A stretch of 64,000 bases of DNA from Nocardia ninae NBRC 108245 (GCF_007990755.1 NZ_BJXA01000016.1:62001-126000), one strand, 5' to 3'. Shown: positions 1 to 9,729, numbered from the stretch's first letter. Notes: generated from the sequence alone by a model not told the origin. Program-made: numbers and translations.

Positions 1-1
1 A

Positions 2-3000
2 ACCGCCTCTGCCGCAACAACTGCCGCACCGGTGGTGGCCGCCGCGCCGGTGGCCAGCTCGGGTGGACCGCGCCCGGACGACATCGCGTTCACCGCGGCC
101 GACGCCACCCGCGTGCTCATCGCGCTGTGGACCAAGCTGCGGCTGGACCAGATCGGCCCGGTCGACACCATCGAGGGCCTGTGCGACGGCGTCTCCTCCC
201 GTCGCAACCAGCTGCTCGTCGACCTCGGCACGGAGCTCTCGCTCGGCGCCATCGACGGTGCCGCCGACGCGGACATGGGTGCGCTCTCGGTCACCGTCGA
301 GCGCCTCGCCCGTACCTACAAGCCCTTCGGCTCGGTGCTGTCCGATTCGATCGGTGACCACTTGCGCAAGGTGTTCGGTCCGTCCGGCAAGCGCCCGGCC
401 GCGATCGGCGAGCGGGTGAAGAAGGTCTGGGAGCTCGGCGACGGCTGGGCCAGCCACGTCACCGCCGAGGTCTCCCTCGGCACCAGGGAAGGCGCCAGCG
501 TCCGCGGTGGCGACCTCGGCGGGTTGGTCAACGGCTCGCTGGGCGACGCCGCCTCGGTCGACGCGGCCATCGACGCCGCCGTGCAGGCGGTCGCCGCCCG
601 CCGCGGTGTCGCGGTTTCGCTGCCGTCCACCGGTGGTGGTGGCGGAGCCACCGTCGACGCGGCCGCCCTCGGCGAATTCACCGAGCAGATCACCGGCCGC
701 GACGGCGTGCTCGCTACCGCCGCCCGGGTGGTGCTCGAACAGCTCGGCCTGACTGAGCAGGTGTCCGCGCCAGAGGCGACCGACACCTCGCTGGTCGACC
801 TGGTCTCGGCCGAATTGGGTTCGGACTGGCCGCGTTTGGTCGCTCCCGCGTTCGATGCCCGCAAGGCCGTGCTGCTCGACGACCGCTGGGCCACGGCCCG
901 TGAGGACCTGGCCAAGCTGTGGCTCGGCGACGACGCCGAGTCCGCGCAGCTGCCGGTCGACGGCTACCTCGGCGCGGGTGAAGCCGTTGCCACGCAGGCG
1001 AACTGGTGGCGCGAACGGGCCAAGCACGAGGCCCGCTCGGTGCTGGCCGGCGTGTACGAGCGGATCGCCACGGCGGCGCTGACCGCCGACGATCGCGGGA
1101 TCTGGTCCGCGGACATCGCGGTGATCACCGGCGCCAGCAAGGGTTCCATCGCGGCGGCCGTCACCGGGCAGCTGCTCGGCGGTGGCGCGACCGTGGTGGT
1201 CACCACGTCGAGCCTCAACGACGACCGGCTGAGCTTCTACCGGAAGCTGTACCGGGACAACGCCCGCCACGGTGCCGCCCTCTGGGTGGTGCCCGCGAAC
1301 ATGGCCTCCTACCAGGACATCGACGCGCTGATCGAGTGGGTCGGCACCGAACAGGTCGACAACGCCGGCGGCGCGAAGGTCAAGACCAAGGACGCGATGA
1401 CGCCGACCATGCTGCTGCCGTTCGCGGCGCCGCGGGTGGCCGGTGACCTCGCCGACGCGGGCGCCCGCGCGGAGATGGAAATGCGCGTGCTGCTCTGGTC
1501 GGTGGAACGGCTGATCGGTGGCCTGTCCACCCTCGGTGCCGACCACGACGTGGACGCGAAACTGCATGTGGTGCTGCCGGGTTCGCCCAACCGCGGCCTC
1601 TTCGGTGGTGACGGTGCCTACGGCGAGTCGAAGGCCGCGCTCGACGCGGTGGTGGCCAAGTGGCGCGCCGAGAAGTCGTGGTCGACCCGGGTCACCCTGG
1701 TGCACGCGATGATCGGCTGGGTGCGTGGCACCGGGCTGATGGGCCACAACGACCCGATGGTCGAGGCCGTGGAGCAGGCTGGCGTGCAGACCTGGTCCAC
1801 CGCCGAGATGGCCGACGAGCTGCTCAAGTGGTGCACCTCGCGCGCTCGCCAGGTGACCCTGGCCGGGCCGCAGCAGATCGACCTGACCGGCGGACTCGCC
1901 AAGGCCAAGCTCGATCTGCCCGCGCTGGCCAAGCAGGCCGCGGAGCAGGCAGCCGAGGAGACCGTGGAAGCCGATGCGGCAGCCACGATTTCGGCACTGC
2001 CCGCGCCGCCGACCATGTCCTCGGTGCTGCCGGTACCCGAATGGGGCACGGTCACCACCGATCTCGCCGACATGGTGGTGATCGTCGGAGCGGGCGAGCT
2101 CGGCCCGTACGGCTCCGCGCGCACCCGGTTCGAGATGGAGGTCGAGGATCAGCTCTCGGCCGCGGGCGTGCTCGAACTCGCCTGGACCACCGGCCTGGTC
2201 ACCTGGGAGAACGACCCCAAGCCCGGCTGGTACGACGCCGAATCCGGTGACTACGTCCCCGAATCCGAGATCGCCGACAAGTACCACGACGTGGTCGTCG
2301 CCCGCTGCGGCGTGCGCCGCTACGGCGACGACGGCGCCATGATCGACAACAGCGCGCCGCTGATGACCTCGGTGTTCCTGGATCAGGACCTGACGTTCAC
2401 CGTCGGCGGCGAGGCCGAGGCCCGCGCCTTCCACGAGGCCGATCCCGAGCACACGGTCATCGCACCGGTGCCGGACGCGGCGGACTGGACGGTGACGCGC
2501 AAGGCGGGCACCGAGATTCGGGTGCCGCGCCGGGCCAAGCTGTCGCGCACCGTCGGCGGCCAGATCCCCACCGGCTGGGATCCGACCATCTGGGGCATCT
2601 CCGCGGAGATGGCGAACTCGGTTGACCGCGTTGCCCTCTGGAACGTCGTCTGCACGGTGGACGCGTTCGTCAGCTCCGGCTTCAGTCCGGCCGAGCTGAT
2701 GAGCTGGGTGCACCCGAGCCTGGTCGCCAACACCCAGGGCACCGGCATGGGTGGCATGTCCTCGATGCGCTCGCTCTACGTCGACAACCTGCTCGGCGAG
2801 TCGCGGCCCAACGACATCCTGCAGGAGGCGCTGCCGAACGTGGCCCTCGCGCACGTGGTGCAGTCCTACGTGGGCAGCTACGGCGCCATGGTGCACCCGG
2901 TGGCGGCGTGCGCCACCGCCGCGGTGTCGGTGGAAGAGGGCGTCGACAAGATCCGTCTCGGCAAGGCCGAGCTGGTGGTGGCGGGCGGCTTCGACGATCT

Positions 3001-4039
3001 GGGCATCGAGGGCATCGTCGGCTTCGGTGACATGTCGGCCACCGCGGACTCGGCGGCCATGAGCGCCAAGGGCATCAGCGACCGGTACTTCTCCCGCGCC
3101 AACGACCGCCGTCGCGGCGGATTCGTGGAATCGCAGGGCGGCGGCACCGTGCTGCTGGCCCGCGGTGACGTGGCGGTGGAGATGGGCCTGCCGGTGCTCG
3201 GTGTGGTCGCCTTCGCGCAGTCCTTCGCCGACGGCGTGCACACCTCCATCCCGGCGCCCGGTCTCGGTGCGCTCGGTGCGGGGCGTGGCGGGCGCGAGTC
3301 CCGGTTCGCCGCCGAGCTGCGCAAGCTCGGGGTCGGGCCGGACGACATCGCGGTGGTGTCCAAGCACGACACCTCCACCGCGGCCAACGATCCGAACGAG
3401 TCCGAGCTGCACACCCGGCTGGCCACCGCCATCGGGCGTTCCGAGGGCGCACCGCTGTTCGTCATCTCGCAGAAGAGCCTGACCGGGCACGCCAAGGGCG
3501 GCGCGGCCGCGTTCCAGCTGATCGGCCTGTGCCAGGTGCTGGAAACCGGTGTGGTGCCGCCGAACCGGAGCCTGGACTGTGTCGACGAGAAGATGCAGGC
3601 GTACCCGCACCTGGTGTGGGCGCGCGAGCCGCTGCGCTTCGGCGAGCGGTTCCCGCTCAAGGCAGGCCTGCTGACCTCGCTCGGGTTCGGGCACGTCAAC
3701 GGTCTGCTCGCGGTGGTGCATCCGGAGGCGTTCATCCAGGCGATCGACCCGCAGCGGCGCGAGGCCTACCAGCGGCAGGCGCAGCAGCGTCAGCTGGCCG
3801 GGCGGCAGCGGTTCACCGAGGCCATGTGCGGCGGCGCTCCGTTGTACGAGCGTCCGGCGGACCGTCGCATGGGTGGTGACGGCACGCCTGCCAAGCAGTC
3901 GCGCCAGCTGGAGGCGGATGTGTTGCTGTCCACCGAGGCTCGCCTCAACGCCGACGGCGCCTACCGGGCCGACGGGTTCGGGTGCGGCACCGGCCACACT
4001 GCGGCCGGTTCGGGCACGGACCGCCAGAGCAGGTCGTAG
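2..4039 (+). CDS. fas: Type I fatty acid synthase, C-terminal part (ACP-KR-KS), 5' end outside window
   Basis: The frame is open from the first bases, so this is the 3' part of a much longer gene; about 1345 residues are visible. An Ala/Pro-rich linker leads into an ACP domain with the GVSSRRNQLL phosphopantetheine-site region (serines near bp 194-199). A ketoreductase follows, with the nucleotide-binding motif VITGASKGSIAAA near bp 1123-1160. The ketosynthase comes last: active-site Cys in VAACATAA (Cys codon 2909-2911), first catalytic His in KHDTSTAANDPNE and second in KSLTGHAKGG. This ACP-KR-KS order is the C-terminal order of the single-chain actinobacterial FAS-I that makes C16-C26 acyl-CoA for lipids and mycolic acids. 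Cytosolic. acpS follows 11 bp downstream and supplies the phosphopantetheine arm. The upstream AT, ER, DH and MPT domains are not in the window. Confidence 0.96.
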   Translation, partial: TASAATTAAPVVAAAPVASSGGPRPDDIAFTAADATRVLIALWTKLRLDQIGPVDTIEGLCDGVSSRRNQLLVDLGTELSLGAIDGAADADMGALSVTVERLARTYKPFGSVLSDSIGDHLRKVFGPSGKRPAAIGERVKKVWELGDGWASHVTAEVSLGTREGASVRGGDLGGLVNGSLGDAASVDAAIDAAVQAVAARRGVAVSLPSTGGGGGATVDAAALGEFTEQITGRDGVLATAARVVLEQLGLTEQVSAPEATDTSLVDLVSAELGSDWPRLVAPAFDARKAVLLDDRWATAREDLAKLWLGDDAESAQLPVDGYLGAGEAVATQANWWRERAKHEARSVLAGVYERIATAALTADDRGIWSADIAVITGASKGSIAAAVTGQLLGGGATVVVTTSSLNDDRLSFYRKLYRDNARHGAALWVVPANMASYQDIDALIEWVGTEQVDNAGGAKVKTKDAMTPTMLLPFAAPRVAGDLADAGARAEMEMRVLLWSVERLIGGLSTLGADHDVDAKLHVVLPGSPNRGLFGGDGAYGESKAALDAVVAKWRAEKSWSTRVTLVHAMIGWVRGTGLMGHNDPMVEAVEQAGVQTWSTAEMADELLKWCTSRARQVTLAGPQQIDLTGGLAKAKLDLPALAKQAAEQAAEETVEADAAATISALPAPPTMSSVLPVPEWGTVTTDLADMVVIVGAGELGPYGSARTRFEMEVEDQLSAAGVLELAWTTGLVTWENDPKPGWYDAESGDYVPESEIADKYHDVVVARCGVRRYGDDGAMIDNSAPLMTSVFLDQDLTFTVGGEAEARAFHEADPEHTVIAPVPDAADWTVTRKAGTEIRVPRRAKLSRTVGGQIPTGWDPTIWGISAEMANSVDRVALWNVVCTVDAFVSSGFSPAELMSWVHPSLVANTQGTGMGGMSSMRSLYVDNLLGESRPNDILQEALPNVALAHVVQSYVGSYGAMVHPVAACATAAVSVEEGVDKIRLGKAELVVAGGFDDLGIEGIVGFGDMSATADSAAMSAKGISDRYFSRANDRRRGGFVESQGGGTVLLARGDVAVEMGLPVLGVVAFAQSFADGVHTSIPAPGLGALGAGRGGRESRFAAELRKLGVGPDDIAVVSKHDTSTAANDPNESELHTRLATAIGRSEGAPLFVISQKSLTGHAKGGAAAFQLIGLCQVLETGVVPPNRSLDCVDEKMQAYPHLVWAREPLRFGERFPLKAGLLTSLGFGHVNGLLAVVHPEAFIQAIDPQRREAYQRQAQQRQLAGRQRFTEAMCGGAPLYERPADRRMGGDGTPAKQSRQLEADVLLSTEARLNADGAYRADGFGCGTGHTAAGSGTDRQSRS

Positions 4040-4050
4040 GCTCCCGGCAT

Positions 4051-4488
4051 ATGACGATCCTCGGTATCGGCCTGGACTTGGTGACCATCTCCGAGTTCGC
4101 CGAACAGCTCGAACGCGCCGGAACCACCATGCTCCGGGAAAGTTTCACCGCGGGCGAGCGGCGCTACTGTCAGAGCAAGGGGACCGATCCGGCGCGTAGT
4201 TACGCGGTGCGCTGGGCGGCGAAGGAAGCGGTGATCAAGGCCTGGGCCTCATCCCGCTTCGCGCGCCGCCCACAGATCGGCGACAATCCGTACCCGCTGA
4301 TCGAGGTGGTCAACGACGCGTGGGGCAGGCCGAGCATCAAGCTGCACGGCCTCGCCGCCGAATTCCTGCCTCGTGCAAGGGTTCACCTGTCGCTGACGCA
4401 CGACGGCGACACCGCCGCCGCGATGGTGGTGCTGGAAGATCCGGGTGAACTGGTCGACCTGATCGAAGGCCGGGAAACCCCCGCCTGA
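4051..4488 (+). CDS. acpS: Holo-[acyl-carrier-protein] synthase AcpS
   Basis: This 145-residue 4'-phosphopantetheinyl transferase moves the pantetheine arm of CoA onto the ACP serine of FAS-I. The N-terminal GIGLDLVTISEF carries the Mg-binding Asp, and the WAAKEAVIKAW motif supplies the conserved Glu and Lys. A late LSLTHDGDTAAAMVV strand is typical of the family. The ATG at 4051 lies 11 bp after the fas stop, so the two are almost certainly co-transcribed, as is usual in mycobacteria and nocardiae. A strong hairpin follows the stop codon. Confidence 0.95.
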   Translation: MTILGIGLDLVTISEFAEQLERAGTTMLRESFTAGERRYCQSKGTDPARSYAVRWAAKEAVIKAWASSRFARRPQIGDNPYPLIEVVNDAWGRPSIKLHGLAAEFLPRARVHLSLTHDGDTAAAMVVLEDPGELVDLIEGRETPA

Positions 4489-4503
4489 GCGTCAAACCTG
4501 TAC

Positions 4504-4575
4504 AGCCGCACACCAACTGATGTCCCGCAGCCGAAATCGCCTGCGGTGTAGGACATCAGGAGGTGTGCGGCTTTT
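4504..4575. terminator. Long nested hairpin terminator between acpS and the PucR-type regulator
   Basis: Outer arms AGCCGCACACC (4504-4514) and GGTGTGCGGCT (4562-4572) pair exactly. Inside them GATGTCC/GGACATC (4519-4525, 4551-4557) and CGCAG/CTGCG also pair. A T run follows at 4572-4575. It sits between two convergent genes and can terminate both. Confidence 0.8.
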
Positions 4576-5729
4576 CAGCGTTCCCGGCTGAGGCGGCGAC
4601 GCTGCAAAGCCCACCATGCTTCGAGGGCGCGGTCGGGGTCGGTGAGATCGATACCGGTCAGGTCTTGGAAGCGGCGGAGGCGGTAGCGCACGGTGTTGGT
4701 GTGCAGGCCCATCTCCTTGGCGGTGTTGTCCACCCGCATGCCGTTGCCCAGATAGTGCGCGACGGTGTCGAGCAGCGCCGCGGCACTGTCGTTGCGGCCC
4801 AGCGGGGTCAGGTAGCGGCGGACGAGTTCGTCGCCGACCTCGGTATCGGCGAGCACCGCGGGTAGCAGCCCGAGATCGGCCAGCTCGTAGACGCCGGTGC
4901 GTTCGAAGGCCTCGGCGGTGGCCATGGCCCGGGTGGCGCTGCGAAACGACGGCTCCATCCGATCCAGCCGGGCGGGCGGGCCGATGCCGACCGCGGTCTC
5001 GATCTCCCTGGCGGGCATGTGGTCCACCACGCCGGCGATGTCGCCGTCGACGAGGGCGAGCAGGCCGTGCGGACGATCGCCGGACGGTGTGTGCTCGAGC
5101 TGCCGCGCCACCTGGTCCGCGGGCAGTTCGGGGTGCGGGCGGGCGCGGATCGCACGGTATTCGCGATCGGAATCCAAGCCGTATCGCTCGACCTGGACGC
5201 GGATCTCGGCAGGGCCGAGGGTGCCGAACAAGATGCCGCGGACCAGGTCGGCGCGGCGCTGCTGGTCGTGGCGGGTTCGTTCGAAATCGGCGTCGATATG
5301 TCCGCGGGCCACCGCGAGGATCGCGGTATCGGTGAGCGCGAGCAACTCGTTGGTCAGGCCGAGCAGCTGACTGTCGCCGATGCCGAGCCTGCGGCCCGTG
5401 GCGACCACCTGATCGATGGCGATCCGCACGGCCAGCCGCCAGCCGCGGAACATCTCGGTCACCGGAATCCCTTGGCGGCCCCGAGTTTCGCCATGCGCGG
5501 TGAACACGGCGAGTTCGTCGGCGGTCAGGTCACGCCCCTCGGCGAGCACTCGCATCAGCTGATCGATGGTGCGGCGGGTGGCCGGCGCCAGCGTCTCCGG
5601 GTCCAGCTGCGCATAGGCGGGGATTTCCGCGCGCAGTCGCTTGATGGCCAGCGCGGTCAGTTCTGCGGACCGCGCGGACATCTGAGCAAACAGCACGCGG
5701 CGATTAGTTGACGGCCCTGGGCTGGACAT
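4575..5729 (-). CDS. PucR-family helix-turn-helix transcriptional regulator
   Basis: About 384 residues. The C-terminal domain carries the PucR-type HTH: ELADLGLLP is followed by LLDTVAHYLGNGMRVDNTAKEMGLHTNTVRYRLRRFQDLTG, split here only to name it, where the GLHTNTVRYRLRRFQ segment is the recognition helix. This is the CdaR/PucR fold used by activators of purine, amino-acid or fatty-acid metabolism. The N-terminal half is a helical, probably ligand-sensing region with no recognised cofactor motif. The ATG at 5729 was chosen over a TTG at 5765, but its ribosome site is poor, and an ATG at 5678 is a third option. It is the second gene after a TetR gene on the same strand. Its position opposite fas-acpS makes a role in lipid metabolism plausible but unproven. 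Confidence 0.85.
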   Translation of the reverse strand: MSSPGPSTNRRVLFAQMSARSAELTALAIKRLRAEIPAYAQLDPETLAPATRRTIDQLMRVLAEGRDLTADELAVFTAHGETRGRQGIPVTEMFRGWRLAVRIAIDQVVATGRRLGIGDSQLLGLTNELLALTDTAILAVARGHIDADFERTRHDQQRRADLVRGILFGTLGPAEIRVQVERYGLDSDREYRAIRARPHPELPADQVARQLEHTPSGDRPHGLLALVDGDIAGVVDHMPAREIETAVGIGPPARLDRMEPSFRSATRAMATAEAFERTGVYELADLGLLPAVLADTEVGDELVRRYLTPLGRNDSAAALLDTVAHYLGNGMRVDNTAKEMGLHTNTVRYRLRRFQDLTGIDLTDPDRALEAWWALQRRRLSRER

Positions 5730-5783
5730 ACTCCTGGAGGATAGCCCCTGTTTCGGATTCAGCAACTAGGCGGCTATGTGGGC

Positions 5784-6485
5784 TCAGCGTCCGCTGGCCG
5801 AGCGGGATTCCTTCTCCGCGACCAGCAGATACGCCACCATCAGGCGCTTGAGCTCGGAGACCGCCTCGGCGTGGCTCTGCTCGTCCTGCACCGAGAAGTT
5901 CAGCATCGAGTAGACGACGTGCACCAGCACCTCGGCCATCATGGTGCGCCGCGCCCGCGGGGTGCGCGGCGTCAGCGGCCGCAGCATCTGCGAGACGACC
6001 TCGGCGAACTCCTTCTCGTGGATCGCGCCCGTCGCCCGCGTCGAGGGCGTGGATTGCATGGCGAGCCACACCTCGCGCCGGGACGGGTCGTTCATCCACA
6101 GGTTCGCCAGATGGTCGACCAACTGGTTCATGTGCCGCAGCCAGTCCAGCGACGGGATCTCGCCGTGGAAATCGGCGAGCTCCTGCGAAACGGCCACCAG
6201 GTCTTGCCGATTCAGTTCGCAGACGATGACGTACTTGTTGGCGAAGAATTGGTACAGCGTGCCGATCGGCACCTCGGCGCGCGCCGCCACCTCTTCACAG
6301 GTGAACGATTCGAAACCGACCTCGACGAGCAGTTCGCGCGACGCCTGCAACAGCGCGTCGAACTTGCGTTTACTGCGCTCCTGCGTCGGCCGTCGCCGCG
6401 GCATGAGCTCCTGTGGGTCGTCCTGCAGCTCCAACGCAGGGTCCAGACGTTGGTGCTTCGACCTGGTCTCTGCGCGTACTTCCAC
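5784..6485 (-). CDS. TetR/AcrR-family transcriptional regulator
   Basis: This protein of 233 residues has an N-terminal TetR DNA-binding domain at about residues 30-78: RRRPTQERSKRKFDALL, then FTCEEVAARAEVPIGTLYQF and FANKYVIV. The C-terminal ligand domain is helical and unlike any with a known inducer. The start is a GTG at 6485 because no ATG lies before the HTH except the internal MPRRRP at residue 28, which is a credible alternative start. It diverges from the membrane protein at 6647 and lies upstream of the PucR-type gene, with which it is likely co-transcribed. Target genes are unknown. Confidence 0.88.
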   Translation of the reverse strand: MEVRAETRSKHQRLDPALELQDDPQELMPRRRPTQERSKRKFDALLQASRELLVEVGFESFTCEEVAARAEVPIGTLYQFFANKYVIVCELNRQDLVAVSQELADFHGEIPSLDWLRHMNQLVDHLANLWMNDPSRREVWLAMQSTPSTRATGAIHEKEFAEVVSQMLRPLTPRTPRARRTMMAEVLVHVVYSMLNFSVQDEQSHAEAVSELKRLMVAYLLVAEKESRSASGR

Positions 6486-6646
6486 GTATCCAGGCTAACG
6501 GTACGGACACACCCACGACACGCGCACGGCTTCTGCGTGTTCATCTTCTGTCCGATTTCACTACCCATCCAGATCGAATGTGGCGCCGAACACATACCGA
6601 GCGCGCGTGGCTTCTGACGCGCGAACGGACCAGGAGGGCGCGACCT

Positions 6647-7942
6647 GTGGTAGCTCGATCAGTGGTAACTCTCGGCGTTTCCACCGAACGTGGCGCCGTG
6701 CACGCGGTAGCTTTCGCCGACACCGGCGCACGGCTACCCGAGCGCGTGCTGCTGCATCGGGTGAAACGGACGCTCGGTGACGGCAAAGCGGACTTGGCGG
6801 AAGCGGTCGAGACGGCGTTGGACGAACTCGCCGCCGAACTCGGCCAGGACCACGAGATCGTGGGCGCGGCCGTCACCTACCGGGACGCTGCCGAGCGGCG
6901 CGCCATCGTCACCAGGCTGGCGTCCGGGCAGTGGCACACGGCGTCCCTGGTGTCGGCCAAGTCCGCGCATCTCAGCGTGGCCGGAATGATGACCTGGCTC
7001 GACGAATTCGATGATCTGCTGATCTGCGAGGTGGTGCCCGGCCACCAGGCCTTCACCCTCGTCGACCGCGGCCGCCGCCGGGTGCTCGCCTCGATCAGCC
7101 AGGCGGGCGGCGCGACGGCGGACTCGATGGGCGCCGCCGTGACGGCCGCCTGGGACCAGTTCGAGGCGGCGGCGGTGCGGCCGGATGCGGTGGTGCTGAT
7201 CGGTTCGGCCGCAGGCAAACCCGCGGTCATCGCGGCCGTGGACGCCTTCGGTGCGCCGGTGATCCCGTGCAAGACTTCGGCCGCCGCGTCGGCCGCCGGT
7301 GCCGCGCTGTACGCGATGGCCGACGTGGACGGCGTCGGCGAGACGGAAGAACGGGTGCGCCGGGTGCGTGGCGGCGCCGCGGTGTTCGCCGCGGCCAGCG
7401 TGCTCGCGGGCGGGCTGGTGGTCGGCGGCGTGTACGTCGCGGGCGGCTCGTCGCGGACGTTGCCGGGTGCGGTGGTGAAGGACGCGCACGTCACCGCCGA
7501 ATCGAAGGTGGTCGTCAGCGGGTCGGACGCGGACAAGCCGGACCGGATCCGGGTCGACACGCCTCGGGTCGAGGGGCCCGTGCTGGACCGGCGCGCACCC
7601 GTCGTCGCGGCCGAGCCGGAAATTACGGTCGTCACTCTCGATCCCGTCGAATCCGAGCCGCAGTACTCCGCCCAGTTGTGGGGGAGCACGCCGCAGGATC
7701 GCACGGAATCGCTGATCCCCGCCGAACCCGCGCGCGACTCCGAAGCGAAAGCCACGACGCCGCTGACGTCGGGCTCGGGCGTCCCGGCGGCCACCAACAA
7801 GGTCGGCGCCCCGAACGGGTCGCTGCTCTTCCCCGGCGAGTCACCGCCCCCGCCGGCGTTCACCGCGGAGTCGTATACGTGGTGGGACAACCACTTCCGG
7901 ATGATGGTGCAGTGGGCGGCTCAGCAGATCATGTCCACCTGA
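6647..7942 (+). CDS. DUF7159-like membrane-anchored protein
   Basis: About 431 residues. The N-terminal 240 residues form a globular domain beginning VVARSVVTLGVSTERGAV with repeated GAAV/VVLIGSAAG strands; this resembles the actin-like fold predicted for DUF7159 proteins of Mycobacteriales, an assignment from memory. A single membrane helix follows at about residues 245-270 (GGAAVFAAASVLAGGLVVGG). The C-terminal tail is extracytoplasmic, low in complexity and rich in Pro, Ser and Thr. The GTG start at 6647 has AGGAGG at 6632-6637, nine bases upstream, so the longer upstream open frame is not used. No function is established. Such genes are often found near type VII secretion or cell-envelope genes, but no such neighbours are seen here. 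Confidence 0.7.
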   Translation: MVARSVVTLGVSTERGAVHAVAFADTGARLPERVLLHRVKRTLGDGKADLAEAVETALDELAAELGQDHEIVGAAVTYRDAAERRAIVTRLASGQWHTASLVSAKSAHLSVAGMMTWLDEFDDLLICEVVPGHQAFTLVDRGRRRVLASISQAGGATADSMGAAVTAAWDQFEAAAVRPDAVVLIGSAAGKPAVIAAVDAFGAPVIPCKTSAAASAAGAALYAMADVDGVGETEERVRRVRGGAAVFAAASVLAGGLVVGGVYVAGGSSRTLPGAVVKDAHVTAESKVVVSGSDADKPDRIRVDTPRVEGPVLDRRAPVVAAEPEITVVTLDPVESEPQYSAQLWGSTPQDRTESLIPAEPARDSEAKATTPLTSGSGVPAATNKVGAPNGSLLFPGESPPPPAFTAESYTWWDNHFRMMVQWAAQQIMST

Positions 7943-7957
7943 GCCGAAATGACCTGC

Positions 7958-7996
7958 GGCGTAAGGTCCGTCCCCTCCCGATTCGGACCTTACGCC
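7958..7996. terminator. Bidirectional hairpin terminator
   Basis: Perfect 13-bp stem GGCGTAAGGTCCG (7958-7970) with CGGACCTTACGCC (7984-7996) and a 13-base loop. It lies between the convergent membrane-protein gene and the ABC permease gene. Confidence 0.8.
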
Positions 7997-8002
7997 GGCC
8001 GG

Positions 8003-8776
8003 TCAGTTCTTGGTCCTGCGCCGGAACAGCGCGACCGCAGCGAGGTAGCCCGCCAGGCCGATGCCCGCGCACCACAGCACGGCCAGCAGCGCGCTGTTGC
8101 CGATCGGGGTGCCCATCAGCAGACCGCGCAGGGTTTCGATCACCGGCGTGACCGGCTGGTGCTCGGCGAACCAGTGCAACCCGCTCGGCATCGACTGCGG
8201 CGGGACGAACGCGCTGCTCACGTACGGCAGGAACATGAAGAAGAAGGTGGACCCGTTGGCGGCTTCCGGATTCTTCGCCAGCAACCCGAGCGCGGCCGCG
8301 ACCCAGGACAGCGCGAGGACGAACATCGCGATGATGCCGTAGGCGGCGAGCCAGCGCAGCGGATCACCGGTCGGCCGGAAGCCGATCGCCACGGCCACCA
8401 GGATCACCAGCGTGGTGGTGATCAGATTGCGCAGCACGCTCTCCACCACATGCCCGGTCAGCACCGACGGCCGCGCGATGGCCATGCTGCGGAACCGATC
8501 GATGATGCCGTTGGTCAGATCGGTGGACACACTCACCGCGGTCGTGGCCGAACCGAAGCCGGCACACAGCAGGATGATGCCGGGCACCACATAGTCGATG
8601 TACGCGCCGCCGACGTTCATCGCTCCGCCGAACACGTAGGCGAACATCAGCAGGATCGCGATCGGCACCGCGACGGTCATCAGCATCGTGTCGGGACTGC
8701 GCACCGTGTGGCGCAGGTTGCGGCTCAGCATGGTGGCCGAATCCTGCACGGCCAGCCGGGTATTCATGATCGTCAC
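8003..8776 (-). CDS. ABC-2 type transporter permease, DrrB-like
   Basis: An integral membrane protein of 257 residues with six predicted helices (e.g. TVAVPIAILLMFAYVFGG, YVVPGIILLCAGFGSATTAV, WLAAYGIIAMFVLALSWV, ALLAVLWCAGIGLAGYLAAV). The segment IDRFRSMAIARPSVLTGHV is the ABC-2 signature region, close to the daunorubicin-resistance DrrB family. It overlaps the end of the ATPase gene by 4 bp (ATGA), so the two are translationally coupled and form one exporter for drugs or lipids. Substrate unknown. The C-terminal RRRTKN is cytoplasmic. Confidence 0.92.
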   Translation of the reverse strand: MTIMNTRLAVQDSATMLSRNLRHTVRSPDTMLMTVAVPIAILLMFAYVFGGAMNVGGAYIDYVVPGIILLCAGFGSATTAVSVSTDLTNGIIDRFRSMAIARPSVLTGHVVESVLRNLITTTLVILVAVAIGFRPTGDPLRWLAAYGIIAMFVLALSWVAAALGLLAKNPEAANGSTFFFMFLPYVSSAFVPPQSMPSGLHWFAEHQPVTPVIETLRGLLMGTPIGNSALLAVLWCAGIGLAGYLAAVALFRRRTKN

Positions 8777-9729
8777 AGCACTGCTGCTTTCTGCGTGGTG
8801 GGGTGCCCGGTGAGGGCGAAGAACACGTCGTCGAGGTCGGGGGTGTGGATGGTCAGCCCGTCGATGGTGATCGCCTGATCCTCGAACTGGTCGAGCAGCT
8901 GTTTGAGCATGCCGACGCTGCCGTCCGAGGGCACTTGCAGCGCCAACTGTTCGGCGTCGATCTCAGCGCCGGGCACGGCGCGGGACGCGGCGGCCAGGCC
9001 GTGCTGATCGGCGAAGCGCAGCTGGATGTGCCCGCCGGGGGCGAGCCGCTTCAAGTCGCCCGGTGTGCCCTCGGCCACGATCTTTCCGTTGTGCAGCACC
9101 GCGATTCGATCCGCCAGCTGATCGGCCTCCTCCAGGTATTGCGTGGTGAGGAAGATCGTCACGCCGTCGGCCACCAGGTTCCGGATCACCTGCCAGAGTT
9201 CACGGCGGCTGCGCGGATCCAGCCCGGTGGTTGGTTCGTCGAGGAAGATGATCCGCGGCGCACCCATCAGGCTCATGGCCAGATCGAGCCGTCGGCGCAT
9301 GCCGCCGGAGTAGGTCGCGACGCGGACATCGGCGGCGCCGGTCAGCTCGAATCGGTCGAGTAGAGCGGCGGTGCGATCGGCGATCTGCTGCTTGCCCAGA
9401 TGCAGCAGCCTGCCCATCAGCCGGAGATTTTCGGCGCCGGTCAGCACCTCGTCCACCGCGGAGTACTGGCCGGTGACGCCGATGAGGCGGCGCACGGTGT
9501 CGGCCTCGTGCGCGAGATCGTGGCCGCCGACCCGGATCGCACCACTGTCGGCGCCGGTCAATGTGGCCAGGATGCGCACCATCGTCGTCTTGCCCGCCCC
9601 GTTCGGGCCGAGCAGCGAAAAGACCGTGCCCGCCGCGACTTCCAGGTCGATCCCGGCGAGCACCGTTTGATCGCCGAAGGTTTTGGTCAACCCGCTGATG
9701 CTGACAGCGGGTGTAGATGGGACTGTCAT
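8773..9729 (-). CDS. ABC transporter ATP-binding protein, DrrA-like
   Basis: This 318-residue nucleotide-binding subunit has Walker A GPNGAGKTTMVRILATL, signature YSGGMRRRLDLAMSL, Walker B RIIFLDEPTTGLDPRS and the H-loop region TIFLTTQYLEEADQLADR (Gln-Tyr in place of the usual Thr-His, as in many DrrA proteins). The C-terminal extension, ending in a dimer-type domain with LDQFEDQAITIDGLTIHTPD, is the DrrA C-terminal domain. It is the first gene of a two-gene operon with the permease. The promoter region is shared with a divergent TetR gene and contains a large palindrome, so TetR repression of the exporter is likely. Confidence 0.94.
   Translation of the reverse strand: MTVPSTPAVSISGLTKTFGDQTVLAGIDLEVAAGTVFSLLGPNGAGKTTMVRILATLTGADSGAIRVGGHDLAHEADTVRRLIGVTGQYSAVDEVLTGAENLRLMGRLLHLGKQQIADRTAALLDRFELTGAADVRVATYSGGMRRRLDLAMSLMGAPRIIFLDEPTTGLDPRSRRELWQVIRNLVADGVTIFLTTQYLEEADQLADRIAVLHNGKIVAEGTPGDLKRLAPGGHIQLRFADQHGLAAASRAVPGAEIDAEQLALQVPSDGSVGMLKQLLDQFEDQAITIDGLTIHTPDLDDVFFALTGHPTTQKAAVL

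Noticed and set aside
2878-3735. Long minus-strand open frame inside the FAS-I ketosynthase
   Set aside because: Lies fully antisense to a conserved catalytic domain, Ser/Pro-rich without family motifs; a GC-skew shadow.
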